A DNA stretch of 42,343 nt from a virus, in the IMG/VR virus record IMGVR_UViG_3300005264_000038, positions 1 to 42,343 of that record. One strand, written 5' to 3'. The notes beneath the pieces were generated by a model that saw nothing but the letters and a program-made list of their open reading frames with translations, made no database searches and was not told the DNA's origin. Made by a program: the position numbers and the translations under genes. Positions 1 through 7,819 of this stretch are shown one piece after another. Position 1 is the stretch's first letter. Each line of letters starts with the position of its first letter.

Positions 1-107
1 TTTTTAATGAATATTTACAAGTAGGATTATTCGAGGGTTTAATTGCACAAACAGTTGATAGTACGAGCAATAATAATTTTACACCTGGCTATTTTAATCC
101 TTTTTGA
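1..107 (+). CDS. C-terminal end of an unidentified protein, cut by the left edge
   Basis: A plus-strand frame is open from the left edge to a TGA at 105-107 and gives about 34 residues ending GYFNPF. Its codon use looks protein-like and it overlaps the 3' end of the converging minus-strand gene by 14 bases. No start codon exists inside the window. If the two window ends are joined, the frame runs back only to a TAG near 42322 with no ATG. It is therefore either the tail of a gene lying outside the window or a chance open frame. Function cannot be assigned. Confidence 0.35.
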   Translation, partial: FNEYLQVGLFEGLIAQTVDSTSNNNFTPGYFNPF

Positions 108-588
108 ATGGATTCTCAAAAACTGGTTCGTTATATAAATATTCAGTTATTGCTCTTTTTGATGCTTTCTCTGCAATCTTTATATCTGTGCCTAATAATT
201 TCTGGTAATTCAAATAAGGTAAGTTTTCCACTTGGTTTTTATCATAAGCACTTGGGTCTTTCGCAATTGTATCTTCTGCGTCCTTTTTTGCTTTCGCTGT
301 GTATTCTTGTTTAACAGTTTCGATTCGTTCAATGATATGCTTCGCTTGAATAGCCATACATTGTTCTTCTAACACTGTTAAATCCTTTTCGAATGCTTTT
401 GCCGCTTTAATGTTATTATCGTTAGTTTGTTTTTGTTGGGCTAACTGCATTGATTGTTGTTCCATTTGCGCAATCTGTGCTCGTGCATTATCAATACTTT
501 CAATGATATCTTTTGGGCTGTGTTTTTTAACCATTTCAGTTTGTGTTTCTTTGATTTTTTCTCCGTCAAATATAAATGTTCTACTCAT
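94..588 (-). CDS. Coiled-coil protein of unknown function, terminase-proximal
   Basis: This 164-residue protein is not recognised. It is charged and rich in Gln, Lys and Glu. A long predicted helix (about residues 25-110) with many Ala, Gln and Glu heptad-like positions suggests a coiled coil. There is no signal peptide or membrane segment. It follows the 196-residue gene after four bases, so the two are probably co-transcribed. Its place downstream of the terminase, and upstream of the portal if the ends are joined, would fit a packaging or virion-assembly accessory role. That is inference from position only. Confidence 0.7.
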   Translation of the reverse strand: MSRTFIFDGEKIKETQTEMVKKHSPKDIIESIDNARAQIAQMEQQSMQLAQQKQTNDNNIKAAKAFEKDLTVLEEQCMAIQAKHIIERIETVKQEYTAKAKKDAEDTIAKDPSAYDKNQVENLPYLNYQKLLGTDIKIAEKASKRAITEYLYNEPVFENPFKKD

Positions 589-592
589 TTTT

Positions 593-1183
593 TTAATCCC
601 TCATATTTATTTTCATTACTTCTCTTGTAATTGGTTTACCAGTTTTGATAGTTTCTACTACTTCATAACCGATTCTATATTCTGCAGATACAACTCGATT
701 TACTTTACTGCCGTCGTGCATTACATGTTCTGCGGAATGTGTGAATAGTTTTTTATTACCTTTTTCGTCTACTATAAAAACACCGAAAGAGATCTCGTAC
801 TCATCATTACTTATTTTTTTTCCTTCTAAATTAGAAACATGCATACTTGGTGCGTATGTTTTCCATTTATTCCTGATCTTTAAACTTCGTGCTGATGTTT
901 CTTTTTTAATTGATTCTAAACGGTTCCGCATCCTAACATTAGTATCCATTAAAACTTCTAATGTTGCAAGGTCTTTTAATTGCAACATCTTTTCTTTTAT
1001 TACTGTTGATAAATCTGTAACCTTAGTTTTAATTTTTGCATCTTGAATACCTGCTGGTAGTTCTTCTTGATTCTCTGGTATTGGTGTCGGTTTCGGTTTA
1101 TATTTTAATTCCCTTTTTGCCTCGGCTAATTCTCGTTTTAATGCTTCCATTTCAGCTTCGTTTGTTTTCTCTTTTTTTTCCAT
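593..1183 (-). CDS. Unknown protein with N-terminal coiled coil and C-terminal beta-rich domain
   Basis: This 196-residue protein has no family I recognise. Residues 1-30 form a strongly charged helix (Glu/Lys/Ala). A Pro-rich linker (KPKPTPIPE) follows, then a helical section to about residue 105. From about 120 to 190 the sequence looks like alternating strands (EYEISFGVFIVDEKGNKKLF and RIGYEVVETI). A very strong Shine-Dalgarno sequence, AAGGAGG, precedes the ATG at 1183. The gene sits between a winged-helix gene and the 164-residue coiled-coil gene with gaps of two and four bases, so all three are probably one transcript. Confidence 0.72.
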   Translation of the reverse strand: MEKKEKTNEAEMEALKRELAEAKRELKYKPKPTPIPENQEELPAGIQDAKIKTKVTDLSTVIKEKMLQLKDLATLEVLMDTNVRMRNRLESIKKETSARSLKIRNKWKTYAPSMHVSNLEGKKISNDEYEISFGVFIVDEKGNKKLFTHSAEHVMHDGSKVNRVVSAEYRIGYEVVETIKTGKPITREVMKINMRD

Positions 1184-1185
1184 TC

Positions 1186-1398
1186 TTACTCCTCCTTATA
1201 TCGGTACATATTAATAAATCGTGTTATTGGTTTATGTTCTATAATAACTTTTAATTCGATCTCATCCCTTTTTTTTAATTGTTTTAAACATCGAAACATA
1301 TTAGCTCTTGATGTTATTATTTTACTTTGGATTTCTCGGTATGACGACCATTCTGGATAATTATTTTTTAATATGTTTATTATTTCCCTTTGTCCCAT
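1186..1398 (-). CDS. Small winged-helix DNA-binding protein
   Basis: A 70-residue protein that looks like a complete winged helix-turn-helix. An N-terminal helix (QREIINILKNN) is followed by a helix-turn-helix with YREIQSKIITSRANMFRCLK as helices 2 and 3. A wing follows (DEIELKVIIEHKPITRFINMY). This resembles the MarR/ArsR-like winged fold, but no specific family is evident. It probably binds DNA, either as a transcription regulator or as a small packaging factor, since it lies in the terminase operon. The start ATG at 1398 lies inside the preceding small frame, which suggests translational coupling. Confidence 0.65.
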   Translation of the reverse strand: MGQREIINILKNNYPEWSSYREIQSKIITSRANMFRCLKQLKKRDEIELKVIIEHKPITRFINMYRYKEE

Positions 1399-1495
1399 TC
1401 TTGTAAATAACCTCTTTATTTTTTGTTACATAATGGTTGTCGATCATATCGACCACTTTCTTTTCTTCCTTTGATAATTTTTTATATTCAATCAT
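1361..1495 (-). CDS. Small hypothetical protein (44 aa)
   Basis: A short frame from ATG 1495 to TAA 1361 encodes a very basic 44-residue protein (begins MIEYKKLSKEEKK, ends GNNKHIKK). It overlaps the preceding 49-residue gene by 8 bases and the following winged-helix gene by 38 bases. Overlap with the upstream gene fits the tight packing seen throughout, but the long overlap downstream is unusual, so either the true end or the reality of the gene is uncertain. There is no recognisable domain. Confidence 0.4.
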   Translation of the reverse strand: MIEYKKLSKEEKKVVDMIDNHYVTKNKEVIYKNGTKGNNKHIKK

Positions 1496-1637
1496 CTTTT
1501 TTCTCTAAAAATATTTTTAATGTTCTACCATCGTCTTGTAAAGATGTTTTAACATTTTTACATTCCCAATTAACAAACTCTCTTCCGTCCTGTGTAACTA
1601 ATTCAACCCTGTTAACTTTTTTATGTTCAATCACCAT
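1488..1637 (-). CDS. Small beta-rich hypothetical protein (49 aa)
   Basis: ATG 1637 to TGA 1488 encodes 49 residues beginning MVIEHKKVNRVELV, with alternating short strands (VELVTQDGREFVNWEC, RTLKIFLEKKDD) that suggest a small beta fold. A GAGGT Shine-Dalgarno lies about 10 bases upstream and the stop overlaps the next ATG by 8 bases, so translation is plausible. Function is unknown. The DNA around its start repeats the DNA at the end of the terminase gene (see the 16-bp repeat at 1633/1764). Confidence 0.5.
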   Translation of the reverse strand: MVIEHKKVNRVELVTQDGREFVNWECKNVKTSLQDDGRTLKIFLEKKDD

Positions 1638-1779
1638 TCTAAACTTACCTCGTAATTTTTCATTTCGGAATTGTATAAATTACAACTCTAAATTCAGAAA
1701 AATCTTTCTCAATTATACAATTAACAATTTTTTTTTAACATTTTTGCTTTATCATTTTCCATTACCATTCTAAACTTAC
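1633..1779. repeat. 16-bp direct repeat bracketing a 115-bp segment
   Basis: The sequence ACCATTCTAAACTTAC occurs at 1633-1648 and again at 1764-1779, 131 bp apart. On the minus strand the copy at 1764 encodes the last residues of the large terminase (VSLEW, stop). The copy at 1633 encodes the same residues in a 10-codon frame just before the next gene. It may be the scar of a duplication or of an insertion of the short segment between the copies. Confidence 0.75.
1660..1762 (-). pseudogene. Possible 33-aa gene interrupted at an A9 run
   Basis: An ATG at 1762 overlaps the terminase stop (TAATG) and reads 13 codons (MENDKAKMLKK...) before a stop just after a run of nine A on the minus strand (1728-1736). 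If the run had eight A, the frame would continue through IVNCIIEKDFSEFRVVIYTI to a TGA at 1660-1662. That stop overlaps a following ATG. The restored sequence looks like a genuine small protein, but this is inference from one homopolymer, and here the repair is a removed base rather than an added one. Confidence 0.3.
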
Positions 1780-3173
1780 ATCCATACCGCTTTCGTCCAT
1801 TGTTTCTCTGGGTTGCCCTAATCCAAACACACAGCGCATCATAAGAGAATCGCTGAAATCCGGGCTTCTTCCTATTGTATCTTTGATCTCTTCCTTTGAT
1901 ATTATTTGAAACTTGGTTTCGTTGTTTTCTACATCTTTTCTTTTGATTGCTTCGAGTTCTTCAATCATCCAGTTTCTAACTTCTGGATCTATAAATTTAT
2001 AGCACCCAATTATATCTTCATTAACATAATCCGCCAATCTATCATAACATTGTGCTCTAAGGTTTTTATATGAAAACATATCGGTCTCTTGTAATCTATA
2101 CCTTTTATCATCATCATATTCTTCAACTGGTCGACCTGCATTAACAAAGGCATAAACTCCGGGTAAATGGTCCACTACTCCTCCACCCACTCCGTCTTGA
2201 TCTATTACAATGTTATGCATTGGTATTTTCCATTGATCTGATGTTGATATAATTTTCTTTTCTAAAAATACCATATCGGTTTTATCATAATACCAAACCT
2301 TACGAATAAAAAAACCTTGCCATAAAATAAACACTGCTTTATCTCTTCCGAATCTTGCTATGTCTACCGATAAATATATTTCTTCATCCGGTTTAAATTC
2401 TTGCTCTCTTGTGAATATTTCACAAATTTTTTCGTATGACATTAATGCTGCATCATCGTCTTCGTATTCCCATAATCCATATTTTAATCTGTCTCTTAAT
2501 TGTTTATCTTTGATCTTAGAAAGTAATGCTCCGTAATCATCTGATGTATATGGATTGTCATTATAAAGGGATTGAATAAAACAACTATCGCTTGGTAATT
2601 CGTTGTTTTTCCACGGTTTATAATAATCGAAATAAACCCAGTTTTTCTTTGGATTACATGTTAAAAACATTTTAGGTAATAGTTTTAATTCTTTATTCAT
2701 GTGACGGCCAATTCGAGACTTTAGGACGTCAAACGCCTTTCCTTTAATCTCTCCTACTTCTTCCAACCATCCGCCTGTGTATTCCTCTGACCCGAATCTT
2801 TCGTATAATGGATCTGCTGGTTTATATGCGACATCCATAAGATCTATCCTGGATCCATTAAAGAACTGTATATAATTATAACTAGAATTTAGTTTCCAAC
2901 ATGATTGTGGTATATTATGAAGTTTGCATACCTTTTGAAATGTAATAAAGGTTGATTTCATAATACGTTTTAATTCATTTCTGCCTACAAACCATTTAGA
3001 ACCTTCATGCATTAGGCAGTTAAGTAATACCCACTCGCAACCTATCCAAGACTTACCACCTACCCAGCACCCCCGCCGAATAAGATAAATTGTGTGGATT
3101 TATCTTGTAACTTCTCCCAGCAAATTTCTTGCTTTAAAGTTGGTTTTATTTTTAGTATAAATTCTTCACTCAT
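1762..3173 (-). CDS. terL: Terminase large subunit (TerL), frame broken inside Walker A
   Basis: The packaging motor ATPase/nuclease. From ATG 3173 the frame gives 37 residues ending FGGGAG, then a TAG at 3062-3060. The continuation, GGKSWIGCEWVLL, is in the -1 frame and runs to TAA 1762-1764. One extra G in the GGG run restores a 470-residue protein with Walker A GGGAGVGGKS (residues 33-42). Other motifs are Walker B GGWLEEVGEI (about 135-144), motif III FLTCNP, and RNase H-like nuclease acidic residues in SVDIARFGRD (D271), IVIDQDGVGG (D325) and PDFSDSL (about D439/D442). All key motifs are therefore present. If the break is real, translation could restart at ATG 3012, losing the ATP-binding loop and giving a dead motor. 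Its start abuts the HNH gene stop (TAAATG). Confidence 0.9.
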
Positions 3174-3731
3174 TTATAATAACCATCTCCAAGACTTTTT
3201 TAAAATAATATCTTTAATTGTTGATTCTTTAACATTATATTCATTGGCAAGTATTTTTCTTGTGTAAACTCGAGGAATAAATTTATTTCGTATCTCTTTA
3301 ACTTCTTTAATTGTTAATTTACTTGTTCCGATTTGTTCACCTATAAGATGTTTTAAATTTGATGTTTTTCCAATATTTTTAACAAAAGATTTTTGTTTTA
3401 AATGTTCAACACTATGTAAAAAATTTTCTTGTGGTGTAACCCATTCTAAATTATTAACCATGTTATTTTGTTTATTACAATCAACATGATTTACTTGTGG
3501 TTTGTTTTCTGGATTATTGATAAAAGTTTCTGCAACTAATCTATGAAGTTTTATTGTTTTAGGTTTATTATCAATTATAATAACTGTTCTAAGATACCCC
3601 TTTTTATCTGGTGCAGGTTTCATTATTACCTCTTTTCCTGAATTTCGCCAATTTAATGTTTTTAATCTTCCTTTGTTACTAATCAAATATATATTATTTG
3701 TGTTTTTGATTTTTTTCCATATTTCTTCCAT
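3174..3731 (-). CDS. HNH homing endonuclease with NUMOD4 domain
   Basis: A 185-residue free-standing homing endonuclease. The N-terminus (EEIWKKIKNTNNIYLISNKG) matches the NUMOD4 DNA-binding motif. The HNH core follows: LHRLVAETFINNP, then QVNHVDCNKQNNMVNNLEWV with the His/Asn residues of the nuclease. The C-terminal part (LTIKEVKEIRNKF...LANEYNVKESTIKDII) is a helix-turn-helix. I chose ATG 3731 rather than 3785 because NUMOD4 begins there. It sits between the terminase subunit genes, ends immediately before TerL, and has its own TATA box about 30 bases upstream, so it looks like a mobile intruder in the packaging operon. Confidence 0.85.
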   Translation of the reverse strand: MEEIWKKIKNTNNIYLISNKGRLKTLNWRNSGKEVIMKPAPDKKGYLRTVIIIDNKPKTIKLHRLVAETFINNPENKPQVNHVDCNKQNNMVNNLEWVTPQENFLHSVEHLKQKSFVKNIGKTSNLKHLIGEQIGTSKLTIKEVKEIRNKFIPRVYTRKILANEYNVKESTIKDIILKKSWRWLL

Positions 3732-3753
3732 TTTAACTCTTATACACTTACAA

Positions 3754-3770
3754 CACCCATAAATATATAA
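3754..3770 (-). promoter_or_regulatory. TATA-box promoter for the HNH endonuclease gene
   Basis: On the minus strand AAGTTTTATATATTTATGG lies just after the small terminase stop and about 25-30 bases before the likely start of the HNH gene (ATG 3731). The first ten or so bases match the early promoters at 5896 and 13892. It would give a transcript with a very short leader. Confidence 0.5.
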
Positions 3771-3781
3771 AACTTTTCTTT

Positions 3782-4156
3782 TCACTCATCAGATTCTCGT
3801 TTACCTGCTTTTTCAAATATTACCCTGATTCCACTGGATCCAAAGTGTTCTATCTGTTGCTTATCTCCATGTGTTATCTTATGCCAATCGTTTAACGCTT
3901 TTGACATTTTGAATTTATCGTCAGTAGACTTTAAAGCAGGCCTTAACCGTTCTAAAAACATTCGCATATCTAAAGCTGATAGCTTTGCATCTGTCATTAC
4001 TTCGTGTAAATGTGCCGCTGTTTCGTCGGTCATACCTTTTCTTTTTAACCATGCTATTTTCATAGCAACACCTTTTTTAGCTGTAACTGTTCGCCCACCT
4101 TTTGCGCATAATTCTTTATGGTCAGGTCTATCCCCTATATTTTTTAAATTCTTCAT
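3782..4156 (-). CDS. terS: Small terminase subunit candidate (TerS)
   Basis: A 124-residue basic protein. Residues 5-40 (NIGDRPDHKELCAKGGRTVTAKKGVA) resemble the N-terminal part of phage small terminase or DNA-recognition proteins. Two to three helices follow (DETAAHLHEVMTDAKLSALDMRMFLERLRPALKS). TerS is expected to bind the packaging site and load DNA on the motor. I place the start at ATG 4156 because it overlaps the methyltransferase stop as ATGA; a longer frame would need TTG 4204. Assignment rests mainly on its size and its position directly upstream of TerL (apart from the HNH insertion). Confidence 0.65.
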   Translation of the reverse strand: MKNLKNIGDRPDHKELCAKGGRTVTAKKGVAMKIAWLKRKGMTDETAAHLHEVMTDAKLSALDMRMFLERLRPALKSTDDKFKMSKALNDWHKITHGDKQQIEHFGSSGIRVIFEKAGKRESDE

Positions 4157-5357
4157 TCCCGGATGATCTGCAATTTTTCCCACCTGTTTTTTATTACTTG
4201 GCAATATTTTGGGTCAAGTTCCATTATGTAACATTTTCTTTTAGTTTGTTCGCATGCAATAAGGGTTGAACCTGAACCACCAAAAGGGTCATAGATTATA
4301 TCATGTTTCTTTGAACTATTTAATATTGGTCTTTTCATGCATTCAATAGGTTTTTGTGTTCCATGTCCAGTTACTTCATCTGCTTCATCATGTGAAGCAC
4401 CCATTACATTCATACCTGCTATTTCCCAAACTGTATGTTCTTTACGGCTTCCCTGCCATTGATGTTGTTTTCCTTTTCTAACACCATACCATATAGGTTC
4501 ATGTTTCCAATGATAATCCCCTCTTGATAAAGCAAAATGTGGTTTAACCCATATTATTTGTGATTTTAATTCAAACCCAGCTTTTATTAAACTATCTCCA
4601 ACAACATTAGAAAATAATCCTGCATGATAAATATATACAACATTACCATTAAACAGTTCCCAAGCTTCTGTCCAATCAGCTCTATCATCATTTTTTACTT
4701 TTCCTAAACTTCTTGTAGGATATTTATTACCCAACACACCAGCTTTATCAGCTTCATCTCTCCAACTTGGGTCATAATTAACACCATAAGGAGGGTCAGT
4801 GACCATTAAATCAGCCTTCTTACCACCCATGAGTTTGCAACGTGATCTGGGTTGGTTGAATCACCACATAAAAGCCGGTGTTCTCCAAGTTCTATAACAT
4901 CGCCTATTTTAATGTTTGTTTCGACTTCCTCAGGGTTATCAATCGGCTTTTCTTCTGGCTGTTCCTCTTCGCCAAGTATTTCACCAATCTCTATTTCACT
5001 AAACCCAGTAAAATCCAAATTATAGTCCATACTTTGCAAATCTTTAAATTCATCTTTCAAGAAATCATAATCCCACTCAGACTCTGCGGTCTTATTGTCT
5101 GCTATACGATATGCTTTTATTTGTTCATCGGTTAAATTGTCTTTTTGTATTGCCGGTACTTCATCAAGACCTAAACGATTTGCGGCCATAACTCTACCAT
5201 GCCCTGCAATTAACACATTATTTTTGTCTATAATAACTGGTACATTGAAACCAAACTCCTTTATTGACTCAGCAATCTTATCAATTTGATCTTTAGGGTG
5301 TTTCTTGGTGTTCTTATCGTATGTGAAAATATCGTTTATTTTTACTATTTTTATCAT
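4153..5357 (-). CDS. ParB-like domain fused to a beta-class DNA methyltransferase (frame break near 4834)
   Basis: Residues 1-100 are a ParB/sulfiredoxin-like domain with the AGHGR motif (51-55). A linker leads to GEHRLLCGDSTNPDHVA. There the frame breaks: the first part reads to TAA 4806 and the second part opens at ATG 4830. One extra A in the AAA run near 4834 joins them into a 401-residue protein reading DHVAKLMGGKKADLMVTDPP. The methyltransferase has DPPY (about 188-191) before the SAM loop DPFGGSGS (about 357-364), the order of the beta class (N6-adenine or N4-cytosine). It probably methylates viral DNA for protection or packaging. ParB-MTase fusions beside terminases are common in phages. 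The stop overlaps TerS by four bases. Confidence 0.88.
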
Positions 5358-5396
5358 TCTTTAGCCGTTCTACATAATATTTATAATTTATATAAA

Positions 5397-5537
5397 TTAT
5401 AAATATTCATATTCAAATATTTTTTTCCTGTATGCCTCAACTGCCTGTGCCATAAATTTAGACCGATTTATTCCTTTTGACTTCAAAAGGATATCGTCGT
5501 CCTCCGACATATTTAGCGCGACCATTTTTTTAGTCAT
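5397..5537 (-). CDS. Ribbon-helix-helix (CopG-like) transcription regulator
   Basis: A 46-residue protein, first gene of the leftward operon. The N-terminal strand (KKMVALNMSED) is followed by two helices (DDILLKSKGINRSKFMAQAV and EAYRKKIFEY), the standard RHH arrangement that dimerises and inserts the paired strand into the DNA major groove. The gene starts about 25 bases after its TATA box, so its transcript is probably leaderless. A partly palindromic sequence, TATATAAGTTATATAT, overlaps that TATA box. It is a plausible site for self-repression, and similar sequences occur at the plus-strand early promoters. Confidence 0.75.
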   Translation of the reverse strand: MTKKMVALNMSEDDDILLKSKGINRSKFMAQAVEAYRKKIFEYEYL

Positions 5538-5544
5538 AAAATAT

Positions 5545-5568
5545 TTAATATATAACTTATATATAAAT
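5545..5568 (-). promoter_or_regulatory. Early-type promoter/operator for the leftward operon
   Basis: The minus strand reads ATTTATATATAAGTTATATA about 25 bases before ATG 5537. This matches the core of the plus-strand promoters at 5896 and 13892. The segment ATATATAAGTTATATAT is nearly self-complementary, so it may be both the TBP site and an operator. Confidence 0.6.
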
Positions 5569-5570
5569 GT

Positions 5571-5890
5571 ATGCTTTTTTAGTGTTTATGGGCTAAAAAC
5601 GACCAAACACAAATTAAGGTGAAAAAAGCTCTAAAATGAGGTTATTTATACCCTATTCAAATAACAGCTAAAAACAAACACTAAAGCAAACACAAAGCAA
5701 ACACAAAAACTTAAACTCCCATTATCATTGACAATTAAATATATTAGACCGAACACAATAGTGAACGTTCAGAGTACACGCCTATCCTATTTCAAGTAAC
5801 AAACAACACAAACACTTTTGTGTTTGTTTGTTTACTTGTATATAGGAAACACAAACACAAACACAAAAGCACAAAAAATATAATAAAAAT
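5571..5890. repeat. Intergenic AACACAAAC repeat array with imperfect inverted repeat (candidate origin/control region)
   Basis: This 320-bp gene-free stretch separates the leftward and rightward operons. Units of the form CAAACACAAA or CAAACACTAAAG recur irregularly: near 5605, 5665-5711 (at least four), 5748, 5803-5815, and 5846-5870 (at least four). The opposite orientation, TGTGTTTGTTTGTTT, appears at 5819-5834. An imperfect inverted repeat spans about 5786-5846 (outer CCTAT...CAAGTAA against TTACTTG...ATAGG, inner CAAACAC against GTGTTTG) around a TTTT loop. Such iterons plus a cruciform are typical of replication origins and of multi-site operators. The next gene pair is a DNA-binding protein and the replicative primase/helicase, which supports an origin. 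Confidence 0.6.
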
Positions 5891-5893
5891 AGA

Positions 5894-5930
5894 AAGTTTT
5901 ATATATAAGTTAAAAAATATATATTATAAA
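5894..5930 (+). promoter_or_regulatory. Early promoter for the AbrB/primase operon
   Basis: AAAGTTTTATATATAAGTTA (from 5893) carries the TATA box, followed by a second AT block TATATTATAAATA. The same two blocks occur in the promoter at 13892. ATG 5946 lies downstream after a GAGGG ribosome-binding sequence. Confidence 0.65.
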
Positions 5931-5945
5931 TAAAGAGGGTACAAA

Positions 5946-6119
5946 ATGATATGGATAAGAAAAATTGTGCAAATAGGTGGCAGTATTGGGATGACGTTTC
6001 CATCTGATTTGTTAAAATATTTAAAACTAGACAATGGAGGTTCTTTTTTTATTAGAGATGGGAAAGATGAAAAAGGCGAATATATAATACTCCGTAAAAA
6101 TCTGGTTAAAGATGATTAA
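5946..6119 (+). CDS. AbrB/SpoVT-type DNA-binding regulator
   Basis: A 57-residue swapped-hairpin protein: RKIVQIGGSIGMTFPSDLLK, then YLKLDNGGSFFIRDG, then EYIILRKNL. The pattern R-K-V-x-x-x-G-G-S followed by P-x-x-L-x-x-x-L-x-L-x-x-G matches archaeal AbrB-like regulators that bind AT-rich operators as dimers. It is the first gene of the rightward early operon and its stop overlaps the primase start by eight bases, so the two are translated together. It faces the RHH gene across the repeat region, so the pair may form a switch controlling both early operons. That last point is inference. Confidence 0.75.
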   Translation: MIWIRKIVQIGGSIGMTFPSDLLKYLKLDNGGSFFIRDGKDEKGEYIILRKNLVKDD

Positions 6120-7818
6120 GCAACTTCAAAACGAGAAATATAAATTCATCAATTTAAAACCAGATAAATCACCAAGAGATGGTAATAATTGGAAAGAAAA
6201 CTATTTTACCTACGATGAATATAAATCAGGTAATGTTGGAATTATCACCGGACATAATGATTTAAGGGTTATTGATCTAGATATAAAACAAAAAGATAGA
6301 AACGGAATTTATCATATTATACCTGAATGGGTTGAACAAGCCGAAGAATTCCTTTTAACCTATATAAAAGAACTAGGACCAACATTAATAATTAAAACCA
6401 CAAGCGGTGGTTATCATATATATTTGCATTCTGAATATAATTTACCCAACCAAGCATATATAAAATTCTCAAAAAATGTCGAAGGAGAATTCAGAACTCA
6501 TAACAGTTTTATCGTTGCGCCTCCCTCAATCGTTAATAACTCCCCATATTCAGTATTTCGAGATAAACCTATACATACAGTATCTAAAAAAGATATAGCA
6601 AATTTCATCGTTAAATACAGCACAGAAGAGAAAATATACGGAAACAGAACAGACGTCTCAAATTCAGGTGATGATATGTCTGTTTTATGTTCATTAATTA
6701 AAAAGAATTTCAGTAGAACCAGAATTTTACAGATTATGGATAAAATACCCCATTGGCATAGCCAAACTCAGGCATATAAAGATTTTACGGTTAAAAAGGC
6801 GTTACAATTTCTTAATTTAAAGAAATTATCTGATGATGAGGAAGAAGTAGAATTTAAAACATATAATATTCAAGATATGTTAGAAAAAGGAATCCCAAAA
6901 ATAGAATATACTATTGATCCATTCCTGTTAAAAAATGGTATTACTATGTTCGTTGCTCCTCCTGCATCAATGAAATCATTTTTAGCCCAGCAATTAGCCA
7001 TTTCTTGTGCAACTGGTATTCCATTCCTTGAAAAATTTGAAACGAAACAAAACAATGTATTATACCTTGATGAAGAAAACGGCATAATAGGAATCGCTAA
7101 CAGAATTCAACAACTTATGAAAGGACATAAAATTGATCTGAAAGAACTTAATAATAATTTAACCTGTATAAGTTATGAAAGTATGCGGTTTGATAATGAT
7201 AATAAATTCAATGAATTAAGACGAATTATTAAGAAACTAGATATCAAAATTATTATTGTAGATAGTATTGTGCGTTTTGTTGATGGTGACGAAAATAAAT
7301 CCGGAGACATTAAACATATTTTTGATAAATTAAAAAGTTTATGCAATGAATTTGAACTGTCAATATTAGTTTTACACCATGCCACAAAAACAAACGGAAG
7401 AAGTCCGAGAGGTTCAGGGGATTTTTTGGCTGCTCCTGATAATGTGTTTTCAATTAGTAAAACCAGCGAAACTTTAATAATTAAATCAGAGAAAGAACGA
7501 TTTAAAAAAAACCAAGACGATGGACATATTATTAAAATTATTAGTTATGATGATAAAGTTAAACTGATGTACGATAAACCGTTCTTGGAGAAAGAAAATA
7601 AAAAAGAAAAATGTTTGAAACATATAAAAAAATTTATTGATTTATGCCCTATTAACACATTCAAATCCAGAGATTTAAAAAAATATTTAGACGAACACGA
7701 TATTAAAACAAGCACAATGTACGATTGTTTGCGAGAGTTAGTAAGTAATAAAATAATTAAATGTGTTAGCGCTGGAAGTAAAAGCAATTATTTAATTATT
7801 GATAAGGAGGCGGTATAA
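6112..7818 (+). CDS. Primase-polymerase fused to RepA-like helicase (replication initiator)
   Basis: A 568-residue replication protein. The N-terminal PrimPol domain has the metal-binding DxD in RVIDLDIK (D55, D57), SGGYH (98-102) and FRTHNSFIVAPPS. The second half is a RepA/RecA-like (AAA_25) helicase. It has a degenerate Walker A, APPASMKS (282-289, Met in place of the last Gly), VLYLDEENG, Walker B KIIIVDS (about 379-385), and LHHATK (421-426) followed by SPRGSGD. The last 60 residues look like a winged helix. It should prime and unwind viral DNA. It is translated with the AbrB gene and sits beside the repeat array, as expected of an initiator acting at a nearby origin. Confidence 0.88.
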   Translation: MIKQLQNEKYKFINLKPDKSPRDGNNWKENYFTYDEYKSGNVGIITGHNDLRVIDLDIKQKDRNGIYHIIPEWVEQAEEFLLTYIKELGPTLIIKTTSGGYHIYLHSEYNLPNQAYIKFSKNVEGEFRTHNSFIVAPPSIVNNSPYSVFRDKPIHTVSKKDIANFIVKYSTEEKIYGNRTDVSNSGDDMSVLCSLIKKNFSRTRILQIMDKIPHWHSQTQAYKDFTVKKALQFLNLKKLSDDEEEVEFKTYNIQDMLEKGIPKIEYTIDPFLLKNGITMFVAPPASMKSFLAQQLAISCATGIPFLEKFETKQNNVLYLDEENGIIGIANRIQQLMKGHKIDLKELNNNLTCISYESMRFDNDNKFNELRRIIKKLDIKIIIVDSIVRFVDGDENKSGDIKHIFDKLKSLCNEFELSILVLHHATKTNGRSPRGSGDFLAAPDNVFSISKTSETLIIKSEKERFKKNQDDGHIIKIISYDDKVKLMYDKPFLEKENKKEKCLKHIKKFIDLCPINTFKSRDLKKYLDEHDIKTSTMYDCLRELVSNKIIKCVSAGSKSNYLIIDKEAV

Positions 7819-7819
7819 A

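Noticed and set aside
3060-3062. TAG within TerL as a pyrrolysine codon
   Set aside because: Reading through TAG stays in the wrong frame and quickly meets another stop. Only a change of frame gives the GGKS motif. TAG is also used as an ordinary stop (10784, 18695).
3055-3075. Programmed -1 ribosomal frameshift in TerL
   Set aside because: A -1 shift would repair the frame, but GCT GGG TAG is not a slippery heptamer and four other genes have the same kind of one-base defect, so a consensus error is simpler.
4204-4205. TTG start for TerS upstream of 4156
   Set aside because: It would overlap the methyltransferase by about 50 bases; ATG 4156 has the standard ATGA overlap.
5571-5890. CRISPR array
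   Set aside because: The AACACAAAC units are short, irregularly spaced and lack unique spacers of constant length.
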